From positions 1-23,151 of the IMG/VR virus record IMGVR_UViG_3300027784_000860: a stretch of DNA of 23,151 nucleotides; one strand, 5' to 3'. Shown one piece after another: positions 1-6,193 of this stretch. Each line of letters opens with the position of its first letter. Position 1 is the first letter of the stretch. Below the pieces are notes generated by a model. The model saw only the letters and a list, made by a program, of their open reading frames with translations. It was not told where the DNA came from and made no database searches. This DNA comes from a virus. A program made the translations under genes and the position numbers.

Positions 1-314
1 TCGTCGTAAAAAGAATCCGGATGACCACTGATATAAAGATGGATCATTTCATGCAATAACGTACTAACTATTTCGTCTGGATATTTCTGATGATATTTAC
101 TTGATAACTCTATTAAACCGCCTTTTTCGCGACCCGCAATTGCTGAGAATTTATTATTCCATTTTACGTTTTCGAACGAAGACATATCACGATTTTTAAA
201 ATACTTATCTTTTAACGAATAGTACAATTTTTTTAAATCTAAATTTTTCAAATCTTCTTTCGAAAGCTTGTAATGCACTGTATACTTTTGCTTAATCGCT
301 TTTTTATCAACCAT
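1..314 (-). CDS. SprT-like zinc metalloprotease, partial (C-terminus outside window)
   Basis: The reading frame starts at ATG 314-312, with AAAAGGAG eight to nine bases upstream, and stays open to the window edge, giving 104 codons. A lysine-rich N-terminal part is followed by LLHEMIH near residues 89-95 and a nearby GH. This HExxH zinc-binding motif, with the preceding strand-rich segment, is typical of SprT/Spartan-like domains, which are putative proteases, some acting on DNA-protein crosslinks. The C-terminal zinc ribbon often found in the family cannot be seen because the gene is cut. It is the last gene of the cluster of small early-type genes. The metalloprotease class is fairly sure; the SprT assignment rests on the motif and size. 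Confidence 0.7.
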   Translation of the reverse strand, partial: MVDKKAIKQKYTVHYKLSKEDLKNLDLKKLYYSLKDKYFKNRDMSSFENVKWNNKFSAIAGREKGGLIELSSKYHQKYPDEIVSTLLHEMIHLYISGHPDSFYD

Positions 315-336
315 TTATATCACTCCTTTTTTAATT
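311..336 (-). repeat. Duplicated RBS/start block, copy A
   Basis: These 26 bases are identical to 564-589. Each copy spans the ATG, the AAAAGGAGTGATATAA ribosome binding site and the A/T-rich stretch upstream of it. Copy A initiates the SprT-like gene. Confidence 0.85.
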
Positions 337-567
337 CTATAATTTCCTTATATCAGCGTAACCATCATTGTGCCACAGTTCTGCGAAGTAATATTCTTCT
401 TCGAAACTAAACCATATTCGTTCAATGATACCAGGTTTGTCTGAGTCATTAACGCGTTCGATTTTTTCGATTCTATCGGGACCGTCTAATATGTCTAAAT
501 TAAATTCTTCTTTCATCAACTGAATTATTACATTTACAAATTCTCTAGTAATTGTATCAACTTCCAT
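337..567 (-). CDS. Hypothetical 76-aa acidic protein
   Basis: I do not recognise this gene. It starts at ATG 567-565 behind GGAGTGATATAA. The protein is acidic, with a predicted N-terminal helix (about residues 5-22) and a beta-rich aromatic C-terminal half containing IWFSFEEEYYFAELW. No cysteine cluster or membrane segment is seen. It lies 22 bases upstream of the SprT-like gene and shares an identical translation-initiation block with it, so the two are probably expressed at similar levels. Confidence 0.7.
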   Translation of the reverse strand: MEVDTITREFVNVIIQLMKEEFNLDILDGPDRIEKIERVNDSDKPGIIERIWFSFEEEYYFAELWHNDGYADIRKL

Positions 568-589
568 TTATATCACTCCTTTTTTAATT
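564..589 (-). repeat. Duplicated RBS/start block, copy B
   Basis: Identical over 26 bases to 311-336. It serves as the initiation region of the 76-aa gene. The proteins downstream of the two copies are not similar, so this is a duplicated regulatory segment and not a gene duplication. Confidence 0.85.
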
Positions 590-592
590 TTA

Positions 593-632
593 AGTAAAGA
601 AGAAAAGCTTTTTCAAGCTTTCCTTCTTTACT
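593..632 (-). other. 18-bp stem with GAAA tetraloop between genes
   Basis: The minus-strand RNA folds into an 18-bp stem closed by a GAAA (GNRA) loop with no mismatch and one G-U pair. On the plus strand the same position would be an A-C mismatch, so the structure fits minus-strand transcription. No U-tract follows: the next bases are UAAAAUUAAAAAAGG. It is therefore a poor intrinsic terminator and may be an RNA processing or stability element between the 645-941 and 337-567 genes. Confidence 0.65.
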
Positions 633-644
633 ATTTCTACTTAA

Positions 645-941
645 TTAACAACTTTTGATTTCTTCAATTGTTCTAATTTGACCTAATATGTTTTCTAAAA
701 CTACTTCTAAATTTTTAACCGCTTTCATTGCTTCTTTATCTTTTTCTATTTCTAAATTTGCATCTATCATATTCAAAATACTCATCATTTCTTCTACTAC
801 TTCTGAATCCTCAACTATTGAAAACTGACCATCTTTAGCTTTTATAACCTGTTTAACTTCAACTCTTTCATTAAAAATATCTTCCAATTCATTTAAAACT
901 ATACCCTCTTCTGAATTAACCTTAATATTAGTTTTTAACAT
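645..941 (-). CDS. Hypothetical 98-aa acidic, helical protein
   Basis: I do not recognise this gene. I chose the second ATG (941-939, giving MLKTNIKV) because GGGAG lies nine bases upstream. The first ATG (950-948) touches the Shine-Dalgarno and is unlikely to be used. The protein is acidic and mostly helical, with heptad-like Leu/Ile/Val spacing over residues 45-95, and ends in a single cysteine. It is the first gene after promoter P1 (995-1025), so it leads a short transcription unit with the 76-aa protein and the SprT-like protease. Confidence 0.65.
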   Translation of the reverse strand: MLKTNIKVNSEEGIVLNELEDIFNERVEVKQVIKAKDGQFSIVEDSEVVEEMMSILNMIDANLEIEKDKEAMKAVKNLEVVLENILGQIRTIEEIKSC

Positions 942-994
942 TTTTTCCATCTCCCTTTTTTAATTATTTTTTATAGCTCCTTTATTACGCTCCT

Positions 995-1025
995 AGTATA
1001 ACATGTTCTACTCACAATTGCAAGC
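995..1025 (-). promoter_or_regulatory. Promoter P1 (GC-TTGCAA / TATACT, 17-bp spacer)
   Basis: The -35 TTGCAA lies at 1023-1018 and is preceded by GC. The -10 TATACT lies at 1000-995, separated by exactly 17 bp. The spacer ends in AGTAGAACATGT, the same 12 bases as in promoter P2b. A GCGTAATAAAGGA leader follows. Confidence 0.75.
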
Positions 1026-1041
1026 GATTCTCGAAAAGGTT

Positions 1042-1350
1042 TTAATTCTTTTTTAATCTTTTTTCGCATGCTCTACAAACTTTACCATAACCACGCTTTA
1101 TATCTTTTCCGCAGCTTTCGCATGAGTAGATTTCGCGGAAAATTGGAAATTTTAAATCGTTTAGATGATAGTATTTTACGAAATATTTTTTACCATTATA
1201 AAATAATTTAACGGATTCTATTCCATCTCTATCTTGATAATCCGCGATATAATAACTTTTACCATTTCGTTGCGTATATTTCTTTAATCTTTTTTCTATA
1301 AATTCCTTTACTTCACCACTTAAATTATATTCTTTACCAATTAATAACAT
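1042..1350 (-). CDS. Small protein with C-terminal zinc ribbon
   Basis: This 102-aa basic protein starts at ATG 1350-1348, ten bases after GGAGG. Residues 1-75 are Lys/Tyr-rich and of unknown fold. The C-terminus has CESCGKDIKRGYGKVCRAC, a CxxC-x12-CxxC treble-clef or zinc-ribbon-like module, and then a Lys-rich tail. Such modules usually bind nucleic acid, or protein in transcription or translation complexes; no specific function can be given. Its start follows the stop of the 1353-1643 gene, which suggests translational coupling. Confidence 0.7.
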   Translation of the reverse strand: MLLIGKEYNLSGEVKEFIEKRLKKYTQRNGKSYYIADYQDRDGIESVKLFYNGKKYFVKYYHLNDLKFPIFREIYSCESCGKDIKRGYGKVCRACEKRLKKN

Positions 1351-1352
1351 TA

Positions 1353-1643
1353 TTAATACACCTCCTTATGTTGTTCTACACGCATTATAACTTCAATTTT
1401 ATCTCTGTAGTCGTTTTTACCTAACGGATAAATCGTACCCATCGTTACATTTTCGACTGTAGTAAAGCCGTTTTTATCAGCTTCTACGTAATAAAGATGG
1501 TCGTTTTTATAATTGATATAACCCGCTTCGTATTGATTTGTAGTAGAATCAGCGATAGATTTTGTATAATTTTCGTCGAGATATTCTAACATTAAATCTA
1601 ACACCATATTAACGGTGTCTAACATATCAACTTTTCTTAACAT
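1353..1643 (-). CDS. Hypothetical 96-aa protein
   Basis: I do not recognise this gene. It starts at ATG 1643-1641 with GGAGGGAAATA in front, and its first base overlaps the TAA of the preceding gene (TAATG), a typical coupled pair. The protein has an N-terminal hydrophobic helix with several Met residues (about 3-22), followed by a beta-rich, Tyr-rich domain. It has no cysteine and no evident membrane anchor. Confidence 0.7.
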   Translation of the reverse strand: MLRKVDMLDTVNMVLDLMLEYLDENYTKSIADSTTNQYEAGYINYKNDHLYYVEADKNGFTTVENVTMGTIYPLGKNDYRDKIEVIMRVEQHKEVY

Positions 1644-1948
1644 TATTTCCCTCCTTTCTTATTCAAATAATGTGCGATTACGTACGCCGCTTCAGTTAAA
1701 CTATTTTTTAATTCTTTATAAAATTCCTTATCTTCTTCAGTAACTTTCTCACCATCAAAAAACCGATCGTGTAGATCTTCCAGTTCTTCGATTTCGCTAT
1801 CTGAAAGACTTTTAGAAAACTCCGAATGTTTTCCGCATAATGAATCACAATCTGTCGTATTATTATTTTTAGTACAAAAACCTGTGTTAGCATTCTGAAA
1901 ATGATAATGGTGAAAAGACGTACAATTGCTACAACGTAGAATTAACAT
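1643..1948 (-). CDS. Small Cys/His-rich protein, probable zinc binder
   Basis: This 101-aa protein starts at ATG 1948-1946, seven bases after GGAGG. Its N-terminal 40 residues carry CSNC, then HHYHF, a lone Cys, and CDSLC with GKH: five cysteines plus several histidines, which suggests one or two zinc sites. The rest is an acidic helical region (about 45-95) ending in KKGGK. No family is recognised. It sits in a row of coupled small genes of unknown role under promoters P2a/P2b. Confidence 0.7.
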   Translation of the reverse strand: MLILRCSNCTSFHHYHFQNANTGFCTKNNNTTDCDSLCGKHSEFSKSLSDSEIEELEDLHDRFFDGEKVTEEDKEFYKELKNSLTEAAYVIAHYLNKKGGK

Positions 1949-1950
1949 AA

Positions 1951-2277
1951 TTATTCCTCCTCATTAAGATATAAGTCAATAACGTATTTTTCAACTTCAC
2001 TAATATAATCGCGTTGTCTTAATTCGTATAAGTATTCCTCAGCACTCCGCCCACCGATTTGTCGTTTTAAAGCCGCTAATTCTTTATCTAATTTACTCGC
2101 GTAATTTAATTTTTCGTCAATATTTAATCTTTCGTATTGTGCCGCTTTAATTTTTAAATACTTTATTGAGAATTTATCGATAATAATATCAGATTTCTCG
2201 TAATCCTCTAATTTTCTTTCCATTGCTTCGTGTAGTTGATTATTAATCTTTAAATAAACTTCTTCAAATCGCCTCAT
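1951..2277 (-). CDS. Hypothetical 108-aa helical protein
   Basis: I do not recognise this gene. It starts at ATG 2277-2275 behind AAGGAGGCTAAATA. The protein is highly charged and almost entirely helical by composition, with Tyr residues at regular intervals. It has no cysteine and no membrane segment. It is third or so in the small-gene unit that starts at P2b. Confidence 0.7.
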   Translation of the reverse strand: MRRFEEVYLKINNQLHEAMERKLEDYEKSDIIIDKFSIKYLKIKAAQYERLNIDEKLNYASKLDKELAALKRQIGGRSAEEYLYELRQRDYISEVEKYVIDLYLNEEE

Positions 2278-2289
2278 TATTTAGCCTCC

Positions 2290-2481
2290 TTATGCGTATT
2301 CGTAACCAAAATCTTTAACTAGTTGTTCTGTAATTGCTGGTTTTCCTAACCAATATTTTCCGTCGTCTCCTAATACTATCATTTTAATTTTTATACTTCT
2401 TTCTGCGTATCTTCTTGCTAAATATAATTCGCTAAATTTGTCAACCTTTTTTTCTAATTCTTCAAATTTTAATTTTTTCAT
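2290..2481 (-). CDS. Hypothetical 63-aa basic protein
   Basis: This is the first gene after promoters P2a and P2b. I chose the second ATG (2481-2479, MKKLKFEELEKK) because AGGAG lies nine bases before it, while the first ATG (2490) abuts the Shine-Dalgarno. The same GGAG-ATG-six bases-ATG layout occurs at 941-955. The protein is Lys-rich with a helical N-terminal half, then a short strand region with IKMIVLGDDGKYWLGKP. Family unknown. Confidence 0.6.
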   Translation of the reverse strand: MKKLKFEELEKKVDKFSELYLARRYAERSIKIKMIVLGDDGKYWLGKPAITEQLVKDFGYEYA

Positions 2482-2529
2482 TTCTTTCATCTCCTTTTTG
2501 TTTTTTAACGCCTTCCTTATTACGCGCTT

Positions 2530-2560
2530 AGTATCACATGTTCTACTATTAATTGCAAGC
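2530..2560 (-). promoter_or_regulatory. Promoter P2b (GC-TTGCAA / GATACT, 17-bp spacer)
   Basis: The -35 TTGCAA is at 2558-2553 and the -10 GATACT at 2535-2530, with a 17-bp spacer ending AGTAGAACATGT as in P1. The leader also resembles P1 (GCGTAATAAGGA). It lies about 40 bases upstream of the 63-aa gene. Confidence 0.75.
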
Positions 2561-2605
2561 GCTTTTTACAACCTTTTTATTTCTTTTTGTTTCTTTTTCG
2601 CTGCG

Positions 2606-2636
2606 ATTATAATATGTTATAATAAAAAATTCAAGC
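2606..2636 (-). promoter_or_regulatory. Promoter P2a (GC-TTGAAT / TATAAT, 17-bp spacer)
   Basis: The -35 TTGAAT is at 2634-2629 after GC, and a perfect TATAAT lies at 2611-2606, 17 bp apart. It sits immediately after the nrdJ terminator and upstream of P2b, so the small-gene unit has tandem promoters. Confidence 0.75.
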
Positions 2637-2638
2637 TA

Positions 2639-2682
2639 TAAAAAAAAAAGAAGGCTAAAGATATTTCTATCTTTAGCCTTCT
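2639..2682 (-). terminator. Intrinsic terminator after nrdJ
   Basis: A perfect 14-bp stem (2682-2669 with 2662-2649) and six-base loop are followed on the minus strand by ten consecutive T residues (2649-2640). It starts 13 bases after the nrdJ stop and closes the long nucleotide-metabolism operon. Confidence 0.95.
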
Positions 2683-2695
2683 GACACAGGAGGAA

Positions 2696-4747
2696 TTAAC
2701 CGCACTTAGAGTATCCGCAATTATTACAAACAAAGCAATTACCTACAATAGAACCGTCTTTTGTTGGTGCGCCGCATTCCGGGCATTCGTTTAATTCTGG
2801 TGTTGGTTTATTTTTATTAGTACCATTATTTAATAAAGCTTCACCAACAATCGACGGACAACTTACGCCGTCAATATTTTCATCTTTACCGAGTCTATAT
2901 AAACAACTACCGCATTTATGAACTGATTTTAATTGGTCTGCGATTTCATTAGTATCAATATTTGACCTTAAACAAAGACTAATTAATCTAGATACCGCTT
3001 CTGTATTTGATGCGCATCCGCCACCACTACCGACTTGAATAAATGTTTCGATTGGGTTTCCTTCGTTATCTACATTGGTTGTGAGATATAATTTCCCGCA
3101 ACCGGTTTTATATTTAGTAGTAATACCAGCTGCCGCGACTGGCCTTTGATCAGGTTTAATTTTATCGTTTTCATTAGCGTCTGATTTTAATACTTGTGTT
3201 TCTCTACTTCCGTCTCTATAAACAGTTAAACCTTTACAACCTAATTGATACGCTTTTTTATAAGCGTTTTCAACGTCTTTTTTCGTCGCGTCATTCGGCA
3301 TATTTATTGTTTTACTTACTGCATTATCTACATATTTCTGCCAGGCCGCTTGCATATTAACGTGATTTTGTGCGTCTATTTCTGACGCGGTTACTACGGC
3401 GTCGGAGTTTTCTTGAATATATTTCGGTTTATAATGAGTAATATTTCCGTCGGCGTCAGTATGAGTATATTCTCGCGAAAATAACGGTTCGATTCCGCCT
3501 GTAGTATCTGCTAAAATACCAATACTACCCGTTGGTGCTATTGTAGTAGTCGTAACGTTCCGCCTTTTTGGTAAACCTTCTTTATAACCCGGATATAAAC
3601 CTTTTATATCAGCGAGTAGTTCAGAAGTAGTATGACTCGTTATTTTAATAAATTCTGATATTTCTTCCGCTAGTTCTAACGATTCGGAAGTACCGTATCT
3701 AATATTTAATCGAATTAACATTTCTGCCCAACCCATTACACCAAGACCGATTTTTCTATATTTTTTAGTTTTTTCTGCGATTTGAGGTATCGGATATTTA
3801 TTAACTGAAATAACATTATCTAAAAATCGAACGGCAACTTGAATAGTATTTTCTAATTTTTCCCAATCTACTTCGCCGTCAGATATCATATTCGACAAAT
3901 TAATAGAACCTAAATTACACGCTTCGTATGGTAACAAAGGTTGCTCGCCGCACGGATTGGTACTTTCTATTTTTTCTGGTAACGGGTGGTCTTTATTAAT
4001 TTTGTCAATAAATATAACACCCGGTTCACCATTTTTATGCGCTTGCGAAATAATTTTATTCCAAACCTTATTAGCATCTATTATATCCCAAATTTCACCA
4101 TTTCGCGGATTTATTAATTTATAATCCGAATTAGTTTTTACCGCTTTCATAAATTCGTCTGTTATCGCGACTGAAAGATTAAAATTACTCAACCTACCTT
4201 CTTTATCTTTATATGAAATAAATTCTAAAATATCAGGATGGTCAACTCTCATAACACCCATATTAGCACCGCGTCTTTTACCGCCTTGCTTAATGGTATT
4301 TGTCGCTGAATTAAATACTTCTATAAAACTAATCGGACCAGAACTAATACCGCCAGTACCTAAAACTACGTCGTTTTTAGGTCGTAGATTCGAAAAACTA
4401 AACCCAGTACCGCCACCACTTTTCTGAATTAATGCCATATCGCGTACTGAATTAAATATTCCTTCCATATGATCTTCTACAGGTAAGACAAAACATGCCG
4501 CAAGTTGTTGTAAATGAGCGCCCGCGTTCATTAAAGTCGGTGAATTTGGTAGAAAATCGAAATTTGTCATTACTTCATAAAATATATTTTTCCATTTTTC
4601 TCGCGCTTCTTTATTTGGTTCTACACTAGCGATATTTGTCGCAACTCTAGTAAACAATTCTTCTGGCGTTTCTACAACCTCATTATTTTCATCTCTTTCT
4701 AAATATTTTCGTTGTAAAAGTGTTTCAACTTTATTTGATAATTGCAT
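2696..4747 (-). CDS. nrdJ: Class II (adenosylcobalamin-dependent) ribonucleotide reductase
   Basis: Reduces ribonucleotides to deoxyribonucleotides using a cobalamin-generated radical, so it works with or without oxygen if the host supplies B12. About 683 aa. Visible are the N-terminal LAACFVLPVED cysteine region, the glycine-rich KSGGGTGFSFS loop, GGISSGPISF, the active-site NPCGEQPLLPYEACNLGS block, PTGSIGILADTTGGIEP, and a late GCKGLTVYRDGSR segment typical of NrdJ. The C-terminus has redox-type cysteines (KCGSC) and a zinc-ribbon tail (CPECG and CNNCG). I chose ATG 4747 because AAGGAG lies just before it and thyX ends two bases upstream; a start at 4777 would lie inside thyX. The terminator follows directly. 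Very sure of the class. Confidence 0.95.
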   Translation of the reverse strand: MQLSNKVETLLQRKYLERDENNEVVETPEELFTRVATNIASVEPNKEAREKWKNIFYEVMTNFDFLPNSPTLMNAGAHLQQLAACFVLPVEDHMEGIFNSVRDMALIQKSGGGTGFSFSNLRPKNDVVLGTGGISSGPISFIEVFNSATNTIKQGGKRRGANMGVMRVDHPDILEFISYKDKEGRLSNFNLSVAITDEFMKAVKTNSDYKLINPRNGEIWDIIDANKVWNKIISQAHKNGEPGVIFIDKINKDHPLPEKIESTNPCGEQPLLPYEACNLGSINLSNMISDGEVDWEKLENTIQVAVRFLDNVISVNKYPIPQIAEKTKKYRKIGLGVMGWAEMLIRLNIRYGTSESLELAEEISEFIKITSHTTSELLADIKGLYPGYKEGLPKRRNVTTTTIAPTGSIGILADTTGGIEPLFSREYTHTDADGNITHYKPKYIQENSDAVVTASEIDAQNHVNMQAAWQKYVDNAVSKTINMPNDATKKDVENAYKKAYQLGCKGLTVYRDGSRETQVLKSDANENDKIKPDQRPVAAAGITTKYKTGCGKLYLTTNVDNEGNPIETFIQVGSGGGCASNTEAVSRLISLCLRSNIDTNEIADQLKSVHKCGSCLYRLGKDENIDGVSCPSIVGEALLNNGTNKNKPTPELNECPECGAPTKDGSIVGNCFVCNNCGYSKCG

Positions 4748-4748
4748 A

Positions 4749-5435
4749 CTATTTCTCCTTCCGTTGTAACTCTTCAAGTTTACCGCAACTTAATTCTCCT
4801 TCATTACATATTCCTTTCGCTTCACAATCGGCGCCCGCTTTTGAGAATAATACTGGCGCGATTTCTTTAACTTGTTCTAACATTTGATTCGCTATACTTC
4901 TAATTTCCCATTGACTTCTATTACAACATCTTAATCTAAATAAATAATATAGTGACCGCGCGTTATATGACGCGATTAAATTCGTTTTAATAGCCGGAAA
5001 TATGAACCTCGCATCTTCTTTTGGTATACCTTCTTCGCGAAATTCGCGATAAAGTTCTTGACTTTTATTAAAAAATTCCATATATTTAGTTTTATTTTCA
5101 CCGCGAATTGTATCAGGAATTATATAATCGAAATCATCTTCCTCAACATATCGTTGCGATCTTTGACTATAAGACGCGCCAACCCTTTGCCGTACGATCT
5201 GATGGCTAGTAACTTTACTACAAACAATGTGAAATGAAAAGAAGTTATGCTCCATTGTAGAAAAATGACCTAAATCTAAAATCTTTTTTACTAATCTTTC
5301 AACCTCGCCAGATTCGAATTTTTCGCGAATCCGTTCGGCACCATCTTTTGAGTAACATAATCTCGCTGCGGTCGCAACGTTTTCTTCTGGGTTATCACTA
5401 TAATCAATTAAAGTCGCTTTTGGTTTAATAATCAC
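4749..5435 (-). CDS. thyX: FAD-dependent thymidylate synthase ThyX
   Basis: Makes dTMP from dUMP using methylenetetrahydrofolate, FAD and NADPH. The 228-aa length is normal for ThyX. The signature region reads IVRQRVGASYSQRSQRYV, a variant of the RHRx7S flavin/dUMP motif, preceded by HFSTMEHNFFSF and followed by an RSLYYLFRLRCCNRSQWEIR substrate-binding block. The C-terminal part has CEAKGIC and a Cys-containing tail often seen in phage and clostridial ThyX. It starts at GTG 5435, seven bases after a strong GGAGG. It ends two bases before nrdJ, so dNTP reduction and dTMP synthesis are co-translated. Confidence 0.95.
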   Translation of the reverse strand: MIIKPKATLIDYSDNPEENVATAARLCYSKDGAERIREKFESGEVERLVKKILDLGHFSTMEHNFFSFHIVCSKVTSHQIVRQRVGASYSQRSQRYVEEDDFDYIIPDTIRGENKTKYMEFFNKSQELYREFREEGIPKEDARFIFPAIKTNLIASYNARSLYYLFRLRCCNRSQWEIRSIANQMLEQVKEIAPVLFSKAGADCEAKGICNEGELSCGKLEELQRKEK

Positions 5436-5455
5436 GGTTATTCCTCCTTTTTATT

Positions 5456-5950
5456 TTATGGTTCTCGCCAAATTAAAATAACATCATTAATACCGAAATC
5501 TAACGCGTCTTGATAAGTTGGTTGATAAACATCAACTCGGTAAGGATTATTTTTCATTGCCGCACCAGTATCTAATGCAGTAGCTTCAATAACGAAATCC
5601 TTACCAATAACAATTACTTCACTATAATAAGGAATTTCGCTTGGATCTACTGCTATGACATCTGGTCCAGGTCTAACTCCTTTACTAGTAATTTCCGGAT
5701 TTCCATCCGCGCAAATTCCGCTTTTATTATCGAAAGGAGCGTATGCGGTCGCGGTACCAACTACAATATTATAATTGTCGACTTCATTAATTAGGTCGGA
5801 TTGTTCTTTTAGCGCTAATTCTAATTCCGAGTTAAGGTTATCTAACTCATATTCTAACGAATTAATTGTATAGCTTTGGTAAAAACCAAAACTAAAAGAA
5901 CTAATAAGAATAACTAAAATAATTAGCAACCGTCTTCTCATATACCGCAT
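5456..5950 (-). CDS. Membrane-anchored 3D-domain cell-wall enzyme (YuiC/MltA-type)
   Basis: A 164-aa protein. Residues 1-25 form a basic, then hydrophobic signal-anchor (RRRLLIILVILISSFSFGF), followed by a short coiled coil (30-60) and a 3D domain (about 62-164). The domain is named for three aspartates, seen here in AVDPS, ALDTG and RVDVY, and has a double-psi beta-barrel fold found in lytic transglycosylases and YuiC. The likely role is cutting or remodelling peptidoglycan from outside the membrane. Two ATGs, at 5950 and 5941, are possible; AAAGGAG is three bases from the first. Its place between DNA polymerase and thyX, far from the lysis genes, is unusual. An alternative is a wall-penetration or superinfection role. 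Confidence 0.85.
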   Translation of the reverse strand: MRYMRRRLLIILVILISSFSFGFYQSYTINSLEYELDNLNSELELALKEQSDLINEVDNYNIVVGTATAYAPFDNKSGICADGNPEITSKGVRPGPDVIAVDPSEIPYYSEVIVIGKDFVIEATALDTGAAMKNNPYRVDVYQPTYQDALDFGINDVILIWREP

Positions 5951-5962
5951 ACACTCCTTTTA

Positions 5963-6193
5963 TTACTTTTTCAGATCTCGCGTTTTCTTTTTTAGATCAT
6001 CTTCACCGATATAAATGCGAGAGTTTAATTCTTTTGGATCAAGCGGAAGATCCTTACAAAAATCATCTAAGTCAAGAATATCAAGATCTTTAGAATTATT
6101 ATCTGCCCAATAGTATATTGTAGCGCGAGGTACTTTAAACTTTTCAGCCGCTTCTTTTGGTGAATAATAATTTTTATTTTGCCATTTTATCAT
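5963..6193 (-). CDS. Small MerR/excisionase-like helix-turn-helix protein
   Basis: A 76-aa protein. The N-terminus reads YYSPKEAAEKFKVPRATIYYW, a winged-HTH layout as in excisionases and MerR N-terminal domains: a helix, a turn, then a recognition helix. A wing-like SRIYIGEDDLKK segment lies near the C-terminus. It likely binds DNA as a transcription factor or recombination directionality factor; no integrase is in the window to decide between them. Its ATG (6193) follows the polymerase TAA with no gap, and its GGAGG lies in the last polymerase codons, so translation is coupled. Confidence 0.75.
   Translation of the reverse strand: MIKWQNKNYYSPKEAAEKFKVPRATIYYWADNNSKDLDILDLDDFCKDLPLDPKELNSRIYIGEDDLKKKTRDLKK

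Noticed and set aside
1708-1893. Minus-strand frame inside the Cys/His-rich gene
   Set aside because: It lies fully within a better-supported gene with a strong RBS, and has none itself.
2438-2641. Plus-strand frame across promoters P2a and P2b
   Set aside because: Phe-rich translation of A/T-rich DNA on the strand without genes, covering promoters and part of a real gene.
4749-5470. Cobalamin riboswitch for the class II reductase
   Set aside because: The gaps before thyX and nrdJ are too short and hold only ribosome binding sites.
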